The notes beneath the pieces were generated by a model. That model did no database searches. It had not been told where the DNA came from and saw only the letters and a program-made list of their open reading frames with translations. Positions 24,501 through 38,100 of a stretch of DNA of 64,000 bases are shown one piece after another. The position numbers and the translations under genes were made by a program. The first letter of the stretch is position 1. The number at the start of each line of letters is the position of its first letter. The DNA comes from Paragonimus westermani (lineage: Eukaryota > Platyhelminthes > Trematoda > Plagiorchiida > Troglotrematidae), in the NCBI GenBank assembly GCA_008508345.1, contig QNGE01000124.1:313697-377696 (forward strand), read 5' to 3'.

Positions 24501-27500
24501 GTAACGAGATTCCACACTAGGGTGTTAATGTGTTAATGACCTGTTAGTTACTTTTTCCAGTTTCAATTCGCCATCCGAATTCACCTGACACGTTGATTAA
24601 CGGGTTAATCTTCCGTACACGCTACCTGGGCTCTACGCAACTGCAATTCGAGAGACAACCGACTCGAAATTCTCGCATGTTTCAGGCTCAAGAGGCTGTC
24701 AATCGAATCAAAGTGAGCCAGTTTTAGCCGTTCATTTTTCACTCGCATGGTTTGTTTTATCGATTCTGTTAAATTTCAGTACGGTGCTAGATATTTTTCG
24801 CTTCATTTAAAATGAAACTATTTACACCCGTTATAGGCGTTCACCCTCAGATGTACAGTGGCCCACTTGATGATCACCTTTCAAAGTTGACGAGCGTAGG
24901 AACTAGCACAGTTCCTGTTCTCTCTTTTTGTATCATGTTTTCACTTTGCTCAACCGCATACTTCTACGTTTTATTTCGGGAATTAGGAAGCTCGTGCAAC
25001 TGGTGCTTTACGGAAAACCGATCTCTTCCTACTGGAGCCTACACTTTCATCATTCGTTCCCGAAAAAGTCACTCTTCTCATCTAGGATGAAAAGGCCTGC
25101 AAGTTCGGTTAACATTCATTTTGCAAAACAATCAGCAGGTTTGATAACGGTTTGTGTTATGATTACATCGAGGATCCGGAAAAGCTATCGTTTACCAGAC
25201 TCTGTTTTAGTGACTTTGAAGAGTGAGGACAACTCACTCGCGAGACATCTTGGAACGGCCGTTGACAAGCAAAGTATGATGTCTGTCAAATCAGCAGTGG
25301 CAGTTTACTCTCAAAGCCAGTTCCATAAGCTTTTCAGCCTGAAACGCAAATCCTCAACGCTGGTGTGTACACTGCCACCTTGGCCTCGGTAGAAATTTTT
25401 CCAGCAGATCCTTCGCTACTTTTCGGTTAGGGAGAACAGCCACTGCCTCAATTCCGCCAGGAATTCGTCACGCTCTTTTCGCAGCTGTGACCGCTTGTGG
25501 TGAAGCTTACGTGCACATGTACGACGCTTGATCTAGTTCCAGAGATCGGAATGATCAGAAATTGGAGCACAGGCCCTGAAAAGTTCAGACACCAGCATGT
25601 AATGACCGCATTTCTCCCTTCTTAAAAATAAACGCGGCCAAACAGTGACGTATGCTTCCTATGTAGGAATGTAATTGCTGAAAGTTTGTAGTCTTGTTAC
25701 AGGCTGTCTTACGATAGGATTATTTCGTTGTATCATGATCATTTGTCTGGAGACAGTTTAAAACTCAATTCAGTTCTTAGCCTATTGTAAGAGCAGTTTC
25801 CTTGAGCAAGAGCGTTATTCACCTGACTATACTTTTTGTAGTTTCCCTCTCTTTCGAAAACTAAATGAAACTGAGAGGAAAACCTTTTAATCTGAGAGAG
25901 TCGGTCTTGTAAGCTATTCAGGCCGAACTCAACGTGCTCGGGAAACAATTGTGGGGAATGTTGTGATACCTCGGTTTGTCACCTTGAAACATCTGTCGAG
26001 GATGATGTAAGGTATGTCAAAGTTGATTAAAAAGGTGGAGATTTGTTGTCAAACCTTTGTGGTTTTGTGAACAATGGAAGTCCCGGAACTTTCCTCTTTC
26101 TCTCTCTCTTTGCTTATTTACAACAGCAGCACCAGTGTGTCGACTTAGCTTTCGCTGGTCAACTCTTACAGCATCACAGTCATTTAATGGGTCAGATGAA
26201 GGTGTTGTTGGCTCTTGCCGGATAGCTTAAGTGAACTACCCCGCATATCTGTTGCCAAGAACGTTGAGACGTCATCGTTTACCGCAGGTTGTCCAAATTA
26301 GAGTAATGCACTTCTGTAGTCGCTCCGACAATTATGTCTGTTTTTCTTAAACTTTAACGACTAAAAGCCGTGTGTGTGCTTTCCAGTGTCGTACTAACCG
26401 AACAGTTTATCCTGGGTCTTTATAGATGAATTACGGCAATGACTCTAACAATCCTACTCTGCTGAAACGATAGCAGTAAAACATACTCTTTGTATTTTCT
26501 CTGGTGTTAATGTTACGCCCCCGCCTTTAATTTTTCATGTTTGCTTTCTAAAGTATGTAAGTCGATTTGCACGTATTCAAACTGACAGTTTCTTTATTTT
26601 CGGCTTCGTATCGAAGCTGTGCTGTCCGTTGTCGCAGAGTTTTTGCTCCATGCGTTGTTGGGTAGCTACCGCATGTTTGTGTGTCACAAACCTAATGCTT
26701 TTCAGTCTGGATAAAAGATGTCGAAATATTTTTATAATAAAATGTGTCGTTTTATTTGCTTGTTTGTCGCTTTGAACATATCTACGCAAAAACCAGACTA
26801 CTGGCTTCACTGTGTTGTAGAGTAGCATGCCATTCTGTTGCGTTGTGCTCTTTCCGATCTCAGTCATATCGTAATTCCTCCTCTGTTCGTGGATCCGTTT
26901 ATCTTCTGCAGGCTCCTGATGGTGAGAATCAACCGAGCGTGCCGGTGGAATTTTTCGTCTCCACTCAGAGGCTGATGCTTTTGAACAGCAATCTTCAGGT
27001 GATTCGCTTTTGAAACTGTTGCGTTTTGCAAATCCTTGATCACACAACCTGTGCGGTGGCTGAACGTGTATGAATATTGTTGTAACTGGTTCGCCTGTCC
27101 TACGAACACGTAAGTAGATAACAGAATAACGGAACGATAGGCAGCGGTAACGGAATATGCACTAGTTCGAGACTTCCGGACAACCCAACCACCCGAGACT
27201 AACGCATGAACACAGAGAGAAGACTGGCCTCGGGACAAAGTTCCCCTATCCCACTCAATCCGAAGACAACACGGCCACAAACCAGGTCATGTTTAAAGGG
27301 TTTGTGACCAATCAGAAGGTTAAATCAAAGGTGGACCAATACTCAGCCGACCAGTACGGTAATGCGCGTAGGCGGGATGTAGGCATGTGAGCGTTGGGGC
27401 GCCAGAGATTTGGCACAAGGATTGAAGGACGAAGTGGCGCATGACCGTGCCAACTATGAAGGTCACTCGCCAGTGTCGCACAATATTTTCGGGGAACTGG

Positions 27501-30500
27501 CGACTTCCCCGACACCCCCATTGGCAGTGGCTGATCCTCTTCGGGTCAGCGTAAATGACAGTCGGTGGCCGGTGTTGTCTATGGGTCTGACGTCTTGGAG
27601 GTCTTGTCTCAGCGGTCGGCGGTAAAGTTGACGTTTCTGGAAGTTCGTACGTGTCCAGGAGTAGGTAGGCGTTATAGTTCCCTGGTCGTCACGGATTTCC
27701 TTATTGGCAGCATGGCGTAGCCAGAGCTGATTACGATGGCGGGCCCAAGTGTTTCCCGCAACGGAAATCTCATCAAGCACATTACTCCGGCGTCTCGTTA
27801 TTGCACCTGCCCTCTGGATGTGATCGGATCGACGATCATTGGTGTAGACAGGTGATTGAACTGGTAGGGAGGCGTGTTCGTGTGAAGAAAATTGTTTCCC
27901 TTCTGGTTGCTTCGTCGAAATTATGGAGGTCAGGCTTGTTCGCAGCTTACGATCCATAAGGCTTTTGGCAGGAGATTGGTTATGGCTCAGCAACTTGTTA
28001 TGAGCCGTCCGGTAGACAAGTGGAGTTGCTTTGAGATTTCTTCCGACGTCCCCTCTCCACGCGATTTTAGAAGGGCACGTTTCGTTGTTTTGACAAAGCG
28101 TTCTGCCTGCCCGTTGTACTGCGGATGATGTGGAGGTGACTGAACGTGTTCCATAACGTTTCGGCGCCGGGATCCTCTGAACTGACCAGAAGTGAACTGA
28201 GGAACTGGCTGCTTCCTCGACAAATATAGGTGATGTTTAGCCATGATTCGTTGATCGCACTGAATATGGCATGTAGACTCGATTAAGCTAGTCAGATTTC
28301 ATTGAGGCCATCATCGGGGCGAGAGTTACTTGATCGGGTGAAGCTTGGTCAGTGCTTTAGATATCTCTCCGATACGAAATGGAGGCTGAAGTTCGTGTAA
28401 TCGAATAGAACGCTTGTGAGATTAGATGTAAACCACGTAATTAATCGGAAGAAATTGTATCAAGAAATGTTAACTTCAAACACAGTAAACCTCAAACTCT
28501 TGACGGCGAATATTGGTAGTGCTAGTTTAACTACGAACTCTTGTGCACAATGTCTAGGCTCATAGCAGGACATAACAATCGCTTCGGCAAAAGATATTGT
28601 GTGCTGATTAGTTACACGATACAGCACATGCGAGACACTCAGTTGTGACAGCCTGTTCTGCGGTTTGCCGAGGCGGTCGCAATCAATCGACTGAAGCCGA
28701 CCCTGTGTATTCAGAAACAATTGCTCGTAAACTTGACCCTTCCCTGGACTTAGTGATCTTTCCTAACCCACCGATTGACTATCCACCCTGCTACCTAACT
28801 GCTCGATATAAAAAACCCGCTCCATGTTATTGTAAATTTGGTACTGACAAGTCAATACAAAATGCTTGCATCTACCAGCTTTCGTGTTCTAACAGTTTTG
28901 TTCAAACAGCCTGTTCTCTATCTTTCAGTGTATGATATGATATGAGCAATTGGTGAATTGCGGATTTCTTGGCCTGCCCGACCTACGGTTAGAAATTTGA
29001 CGAATGATGGTGGTTAATCGGGTACTAGGGTTTGATTTGCTGAGTTACTCGTAAAACCAAAACCACTATGGCAGCTAGTCAATGAGAACCGTAAAACGTT
29101 GTTTTGTAGATACCAACCTGCTTTGAATTACAGCTTGATAGCTTGCAGGTTAGTGTTTTTTGTTTCAGTTTGCACAGCTTCTTACATCCCTCTACTGTAT
29201 TTCGGCATTGTTGTGTTGTTGTCGATGATATCCACAAGTAATATCAGAAGTAGCTGGCGAGTGAATTCAGCCTTTTTCATCTATGTGCCGAAGATCCGTA
29301 GCGTGAGATTGATATGTCTGAACTCCACTGAGCAATTAATACTTTTGGAGGTACGGAAACTACCTTTGGCGAGGTCCCCTCCTTTGTATTAAACTTGTGT
29401 GACAGACGTGTCGGACCTTAATTGGTTTAATCCAAAATGTGTTTGCCACTATCTACTCGTTCAGCGATACTCTGGAGTCACTCACTTATGCGGTTGAGTA
29501 TCTGCTCATCGCGTGTACGATAGTAGTATTTTCGCAAGAATTAAAATGTATGTTTACATATGATGTAAAATAAAAGATTGCACTGTTTTTTGATATCTCT
29601 TTGTTGTCGAGTAATGGTGAACACAACTCAGCTGAAGTGGAAGATCGGCCTGAATTGTTATGAGACCAGTCAACAACCCATACTTTTTGATCGGTTCCAC
29701 TTCTGTGCCTCTCATCGTGATGTTTGAGTTAATTGGTTGTTTGTAATTCGAACTGGTCATGGACTGCAACTCGTTCGCATTGGAACTCAGGTTCATTCCA
29801 TTAAGATAACAGTTCCTTGTTCTTCATTGTTCCTCTTTCATACGAACTTCAGAATGTAGCGGGTTCGGTCAGGGAGGCGCGTTGGACTCGTACAGAGTAG
29901 CGACCATTCTCCCATGTTCGGTTGTAATCGCGTCCACAAGCGGTCACTTCATGAAAATGCATAGTGGCAGCACAGAATATCTTGATTACTTTGGCCATGT
30001 AGTGTGCATTTTTAAACTGAAAGCAATGTTCGAGGCGATTAGAACTTGCAATCCATCTGAATCCGTTTCCAACATACTCAAATACAAGATCATTATGACC
30101 GGCTTTCACATATGAATGTCACTATTCAAACCTTCAATTTTCGTTTACGAGATATTGCATACCCACTCAATTACTGTACCATTATAGTGGTTTCCAACAC
30201 GTGATACGGTAGTGGAAAATGCAAGAGTGCATATTTCACTTAGTTTGTTAAGCTGGCGAAGAGCCAGTTGGAAGGAGGTGGGCTTCTTTTCAACGGATTA
30301 GCTGCTCCTCAAGCCCTGGTGAGTGGATGTTCGGATGATCACGAATCAAGCAGATCAAGGGAATGTTCGCACTGAATCGGACGTAACTTAAGCCAACTGA
30401 GCTCTGTTTTTACTACGCACGAGATATTCCATTCATGCAATACCACATACCGGTGATCACTAGTTACCGACCCCCAAAGAACCTTACGATTAGCTAATAG

Positions 30501-32064
30501 TGGCCAGACTCGGGGTAACTTTGTAGTAGGTGACTGTATTGTTTTGTTGTTGTGGTCCCAACAAGTCTACTGTATGCTAAAGTAGTACAAATCAGTAATT
30601 GATGGCAACATTTGCTACATGCCTTCTTGTTTTTTCCGAAGCAGCCTCGACCCGTCTTATCGGTCGTATTCACGGGAAGTACGGACTCCTGTTTGATTGA
30701 CACGTTCGCCTGGTCAGGTCCCTGTTAAGCGGTTGCTCACAATGCTGTTTAAGCAAGTATGTGGATAAATGATTGTATATAGAGAGGCGTATAATTCGAC
30801 CTACTGAATGCCGTTAGAGAAACGCATGTGCGTTATCACCCGTTTAGTTTTGGTCTGTATGCTTATTCTCCTTGTATTACTTATATTTAGTATAGCGCGT
30901 CTCACAATTAAGATGAAAACTTACTGATCAAAAATGTGGGCTTCGGATGGATTCGAATCAACGACAGAAACAGCATGCCCAGATCCAACGAGCCCCGATT
31001 GGACTGTTTTTTTGGCTATTCGTTACGTTCAAGGTAAACTTTAGTAAGCATATTCTATGATCTGTTTAACACATTTCGAGTCTGGGCGATGTCACATCCG
31101 TGTCACATCAATTTCTTGGACGATCAGACTACTCAGGTGAGTAATCAGTAGTACACGTTGACAAACCATAAGTTAACTGAACAGCCAGCCTCGTTGCTAT
31201 TTGGCCCTGCCCATTTCCAAATGAGGTCAAACTAAAGCAGCCTTGTTCAATTGTCTCTTTCATTCTTCTGAATGGTTTTCTAATAACCCCACTCTTAAAC
31301 ATGTTCATTGTTTTATTTCCGGTTTTCACCAGGAAATTCTCATTGACCACGAACTCACCATGGTCTCCTATGTTGCGGATATGGGCGAACTGTTTGTGCT
31401 GATGGCACGACGACCCTTGAACCAAACTACGTCTGAAGCTAACCTCGCGGATTCACAGGCCCCCCAACCAAACCGATCCGAATCGGGCAGCGTGACCTCT
31501 GATTGTTCTAACGAGTCAGCCGATGGCGTATCTCAAGCTTTTGCGCAAAAAGTGGTTGATCGGGCTAATCGATCCGGCACCAAACTCATTTGTCACGTAC
31601 TAGAAAGTCCCGAGGTGAGTCCAAGGAGTCGGGTGCTCACAAATTCATTGTTTAACATTGCATTGCAGAATCCTTCCGTAGTATCGATCGCAGTCACACA
31701 CACCCAGCAAGCCCCATCCCCGAGTACACACGCGGGATAAGAGAAACGGGTGAATAATGGAGCTAAGCGATAGCCACGACTTCTCTCAGCATTTATTCAA
31801 ACATATGCGCTCAACCCATCGTGTACGCATGATACGACCCATACCACACGCAGTCACATTTCGTGACGATTATGCAATCGACGTTCAACATGGCCAGTAC
31901 ATGTTTGCATTCCGATGCAAACTGTGGTATTATTCGATTTCGACTATGACCAAACGGAATGAAAGTTAGCTAGATTCTGCAAACACTAGATGATTTGCAT
32001 AACACGTTTCGTCAAGCAGGGTGGTTCTAAACTTCCACGTAGAATTGATCGACGTTGAACGACT

Positions 32065-32114
<50 letters not shown>

Positions 32115-35100
32115 CCCCCACCACCAAATGCCAATGCCTAACTGCCACACAACCATGAAGTAGAACAAAATTAAACTCTCTATTTGAAGAGGTATCAAAA
32201 CTACTGAACATCGGTACGTCTGTATTCAAACATGCAACATCAAAGTGATCACCTTGCAAACAAACAACCGAGCTGCAAATGAGAGTACGGCATCGTCAAC
32301 AAGACAGCTTCCTTGCGGCTTTCACTGCTCGCGGCATGAAGTGCACTCAACTCGTAGACAAATCGGCCAAACAACAACAACACATGCCACTGAGGTCGAT
32401 TAGCCACCGTCTCACCTAACGTCTTCAGCCACCGACTGTGTGATTCGTGAGATCCCCAGCCTGAGCGACAAAATAAACTTACAGTGGACAACCCCTTCTT
32501 GAACGACTTCATTTCTTTACGATAGGTTATCAACTGTCCACCTCGCAATTCACGCCACTCGGCCGCAACGTTGGCAAAGAGTGTTTGGTGTGACATGCGA
32601 CCACCTGGCATCCTTGGTACATAACGTAACCATCAGTCTGTGCAAGTGTACAGAGTGAACGAGAGAGCTCGTTTGATTATCAGCGTCAAGCACTCACTTC
32701 CTAATCTCTTCGTTACTTACTCGCTGATACCACTCAATACGAACGATTGAACGCAGATATCAGTAGTCAACTACTTGAATACGATTCACATCTTTCATCC
32801 TGAGCGGTCTTGTCTCGCTGCCATAAAGAAATAGTCCTCACTGTCGCCTTATATCCATGACCCTTAAGCTTCAGAGAGATATCTTTCTATAGATAGAGAT
32901 GCTCCAGATTGGCGGATGCCGATGCGCGTTTTTATTTCAGTCCCTACACATCCGCCACCGCCGCCGATGCAGCTTCCCAAACACATAAACCGGTCAACAA
33001 CTCCCATGCCTTCATCAGCTAACATTAAATCTACGTAATCACAGTAATCTGGCGGAAACACTTTGCATTTGGAGGCTGCAAAGCGTACACCAAATTATTT
33101 GGCAGAGTTGGTAATAGTGTCTAGCATTGTTGGTATTGCTTAAACGCTGTCATCAGCATGCTCAAAATCAGTCAGTCTTCCATCAGGTGGGAAGGCCATG
33201 CTGGCATGTTGTGAGTGCCGCGGACAGTCCTCCACTATTTCGTCTATGACGAAATTGAACGAGAATGGTGAAAGTGGGCAGCCTTGACTTACGCCGCTCC
33301 TTGTGCTGAAACTGCCAGACCGTTCACCGTAAACCCTAACCTGAACAGAAGTATAGAAATAAGGCGCCGACGGTATGTTCACATTCTTGGTCGGCACATC
33401 CCTATGTTTAAACGACTCTAAACGTGTAGGCCGATTCACTGAATCGAACTGAGTGATTACTGCAAATTATTGACTATTTACCCCTCTTCCTCCCAACCAG
33501 TTCACCAAGTTGACGCATAGTAATTCTGAATTCGCCCGTCGAAATAATCCGGTTCCCTGTAATACTGTGCCACGCACAGCGCTCCATGGTTTACTCAGTT
33601 CTTGTCTTCCCATACCTTCTCGTTAAAAGATATAGACTTATGAGACGCGTGGATCGATTGTCCTTGCTAGTTACGCGTTCTTGAACTGTGTATAAGGATG
33701 TCGAGAAGCATGTAAGGTTATCTAGTGTGTAATCGGAGGTAGTGAAATTCACTTTCGCTGTCATCAGAAGTCATCTGTTTCCTCTCTTAGTGGCTGTTCT
33801 ATGCTGTTCATTCCCGTAGAGATGTTTGCAATTCTCTCTGTTCTTGCATAACACGAACGTGCAATATTGAATATACTTTGTCTAACTGTCAAACCTCCCT
33901 GCGTACCGCATGCCTGCAACTTTCCGATATGTTTTAGGTTTTGGTGATGGTTGTGGCAGGTTTTTAATTTGAAGGCGACTGCACTACAAAAATTCGAGCT
34001 TCGGTTGGATACGACCTAACTGGTGGAACCGCGGGTGTTCTACCGGCCTATCTTTGAGACTACACCGGGAGCATAAAACTTTGACGTGTGTATTCAGTTG
34101 CTCTCTTATTTTATCCTGTCAAATGGAATGCACAGACACCCGGCCTCAATGAGTTCGAGTGTTACGGACTCTTTTTTCAGATTCCGTAAGACGCAATTAG
34201 ATGGGCCGGTTATCAAGTTCATCTTTGGACTTTCGAGGCTCTCGTAGCTCAACTTCATTTGAGCATGCCGTTCTCGTCGTTGATTCGAATCCAGCCAAAG
34301 TTCAGGAATTTCGAAGTTGGATCCCTTCCAGTTCATCATTACAATTATGCAAAGACAAAAATTCACATAAATGGGGGCATGCTTTGAATTTGTTGAGCTT
34401 GGGTTGCTTAGACATCTCTGAATGTGACTGTGTATGGAGTGAATCACTGCGTGGACGGGATAAGCTTACCGTGGCAATCTTGGTTGTCGATCATTTGTGT
34501 TGTTTCTAGATGTTTTTCTCTCTGGTTGATGAATCCAAGGCTGATATTTTTGACCTTGTGTGTACATAACAATATTGAAATAGTAGTTTCCTATTGCGAA
34601 TAACTTTAGTGCGTTGTTTTAAGTTTGTACAACGTGACTGTAAATTGAATGCGTCCAGAAACAGCCTACCTCGGGTTTTCCTGGCTGTTTCATTCGCAAT
34701 TTGTAGTTCATTTAAGTGCTGCAGTCGACAGTGGTTTCATTATCCCTAGCATCAACTTTTTCCAGCAGCTTTTGTACGTGTGTATTGGGAATTTTCAGTT
34801 TACATGGATTTGCAATTTTCGAAAAATTCTGGTCCTTTAGTGATCTTAAAACAAAACAATGAGTCCAAACTGTTTCATCCGGTATGTATTGCTGCAGTGG
34901 CACAGTGCAATCAGCCAAGAACGTAAATGATAAGGATTGTTGTTCGGTACGGATGCCCCTCAGTTTTTGTTTCCATTCCGGTTCGATCTGGGGTTTATTG
35001 CCCACGTTTCCGCCGTGCGACTGGTCTTGGAGCACCCAGAGTTTTACACTCTTCCAATATTTGTGGGGTTTTGGATCAGTTTTAGAACCACTTGCTTGTA

Positions 35101-38100
35101 GCGTTCTCCGTAATTACCCCGGAGAACTACATGAATCTGGTAATGTTGTTGTATGCTCATCCTGAAAGCGGGATTTGATTCCGTGAACAACTGTTTGCAA
35201 TGCCCGTCACTTCTGGTGTTGTCCGATTTCACCCGTCCCGCCCAGTTTCGTCATGTACATCATGCTTGAAGGTACGCTTGAGGAATCCAGTGAGCTTGGT
35301 GTCTAGTCATCCGCTGACTCTAGGTGAATCGACACGGAGTGTGCAGATGACAGTGTCTTGTTCGTTAAAGGCATGTAAATAGTTCCGCAGAAGACGGTGC
35401 ACCGGGTTGGTTCGTATGAAGTGCAGCTTCAAAGTGAAAACTGTTGCTTCAGTACTGGGATATTCCCGCTCACATATTCTGTATTACAGGCGACCCGCTC
35501 GAAATTGTGGACAATTTCATGTAAGTGGATAGCACTGTACGGCTAGCCTTTAATATTACTGATGAGATATCAGCGAAGACATTAAAAGCCCGAGTTGTTT
35601 TCTCCAACCCGTGTCACCTACGGTGTCGAAAAGACGCCCGGCTCTTGCTGAAAAGAAGGATATGTAATGCTTGTGTACGTTCTGTTTTGCTCTGTGCTTC
35701 GGAAACGTGGCTTGTTCACAGTGAAGAGGTCAACAGACTTGCTGGGTTTGACCACTGTTTTCTCCGCCAGTTAATCCACATTAAGTGGACGAACAGAACA
35801 TTACGGCCACTCGCTGATACGCATTCCGAAACGTTGGAGGTGCGCAATCAAGTGATCAACTCGTCATGCTGCACAGCCTGCGATGGTTGGGTCACATACT
35901 CAGCATGCCAGCTGAACATTTGTTATGCCGGGATTGCGTACTGAGACCGCCAACAGTTGGGTGAAACCACCTGGTGGTCACCGTGGTAACGAAATATGAA
36001 GACCCTGACTGCTCCACTGAGCAAAGTGGATAGATGTTGCCTGCTTGGCTGGGGTTCTTGTGATCATTCAGATCGCTGGTCAGAACCGCCATTCAATAGG
36101 GTACCGCGTTCAGAAAGTGCACTGAATGAGTCTCTAATCTGCATCACTTTTGACATTTGTTGACAGTTTTATTAGTTGGAAAACCGCGAGCGATCGTGCA
36201 GTAGCAGTAATCATCCGAGCACAGTGTTTAGCTGCCATTCATACACGAAGTAACCCGATTTAAGTAGGTCCTCTACACGTCATATGTAATATCACATGTG
36301 TCATAATCCTTGACATTTTTATCGAAACTACTGGTCTTTATAACGCTACTTGATGCTCATCCTCAGATCGACACTGCGCAGTCCGTTTCCCCCCTCTTTG
36401 AACTCATCAATGTAAATGCGGATTGAAACCGCCACCATTCGTGTTCTGAGTCGATGCTCTCATTTGCCCGGTCACCAGTTCTTTGTACACCACTTCCCAC
36501 AGGGAAATGTGTATTTTTGCCCTAAATTGTTGTGGCTCACCCCGTCGGTCCACCTCGGATTACTAATTTGCACAAGCTACGGTCACAGATGTTGGAAACT
36601 GTGTCTTTACCGTCTATTGATGCTCAACCTCAGTCTTACAGATAGATAACATTTTCCAGCTGGGTTAATTAAGGTCGAGCGTAGGGCGATACTCCAATCA
36701 AAACAATGAATATCGTTTGTGATCGTAAATCACTCTGAAAGCGTCCCGTATATACGTTACATGTTTGACGTCTTTGTACACAATTCCTGGGTAAGTTAGA
36801 CATCCTTATCCAGTACACCTTTTTGTTCCGGTAATTCTATCACTAGACCTATCTTCTACGTTCACTGTACCGATAGCACTGTCAAAACTGACCAAGATGG
36901 TTATAATGAATGTCAGTCTGATTTTTGCTTGCTAACGTAGCAGGTATGGAAAAAAATCTTCCATAAAAGTGAAGTGACTAAATTCATGCACCTCAACAGT
37001 TTCAGCGCTTGTCAAGTGCGTTGTGTTCGAACTGGAGATGTAATTCACATTATTTCAAAGTGAATAAACACTGGGTGACCAAATACTTTCTTCTCATCGC
37101 TATTTGGATTGATTGAAAGTGGAACTTATTGACTCCGATTGCAGTCATTATACGGATTAACTAACAGGTGTAAAGACTACTTGTTTCCGCTCCGTTTCAC
37201 TGCTACATTTAAGGCAATGGCTATTGATTACTCTACTGTAAACAGATCAGTCAACTCTATTTTCCTCTGAAAATGGAGTTGACAGCTGCACTTGGAATCA
37301 GTAAATGTACAATGAATTGTGTTGTACTGCTACAAACAGACCAATCATATTTTGTGCTTATCGTGTTAGCTTAACGTCTGTTCAGAACCTGTTACTGGCA
37401 CTGTCTACAAGTTGTAATTTCCTCATTTTCATTTTTTCACGAAAGGCCCGTTTGATCTCACAGTCGGTGGGACACGCGTTTCAATTGGCCTACTTGGATT
37501 TTCTGCGTGCAAATGGCGTCGAAGACCTAAGTTCAGTAGATCAGTTGAATTACGAGGAAGTGCTGAATCAACAGGAGATATTCTGTGATGAGCTGACTAT
37601 GTTCTCGGACAAGGACCGACACAAGCAGGTACGCATAGTTAATTTTCCAGTTTCCGCTCATCTCTGTGGTAAACTAGAGGATGAAGAGACAGATTAGGTA
37701 CGTGTTGTTTTTCCGTCACCTTTTTCGGCTTCCTTCGCAGATAGTCATCCCGAAGCAACGTGGCGAACCGCTGGGTGTGGTCGTTGTCGCATCTGGTTGG
37801 GGCAGCCTCCTGCCCACTGTTCTGCTGGCCAATATGAACCCGACGGGGCCAGCAGCTCGTTGTGGTCAGTTAAACATCGGGAACCACATTATCTCTGTGA
37901 ATGGTCAGAGCACAGTTGGCTTATCTCTGAACGCTTGTCAACAAATTATAAAGGTAAGTAGAGTCACATTTCCCTCATGACTACAGTCCAAATCCGGATG
38001 GTTTATTGGCTGGCTATCCCCTCCAGAGAGGCCGTTGAGTGTAAACATATCGTCATGTCTACTCTGTATCATCCTAGCTCCAGCGCAAAGTGCTTGGGTT

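Noticed and set aside
26006..26034. Candidate micro-exon with SKLIKK before GTGGAG, for the missing PTB linker
   Set aside because: No in-phase acceptor: the required frame hits TAA just upstream, and the only AG gives the wrong phase.
26577..27280. Two overlapping minus-strand frames of 156 and 138 codons
   Set aside because: They lie antisense across PTB exon e and into the LTR; no domain, probably shadows.
32066..32113. CRISPR-like or coding poly-Met/Ile repeat
   Set aside because: It is a pure ATC microsatellite with no spacers; the poly-Met frame is an artefact of the repeat.
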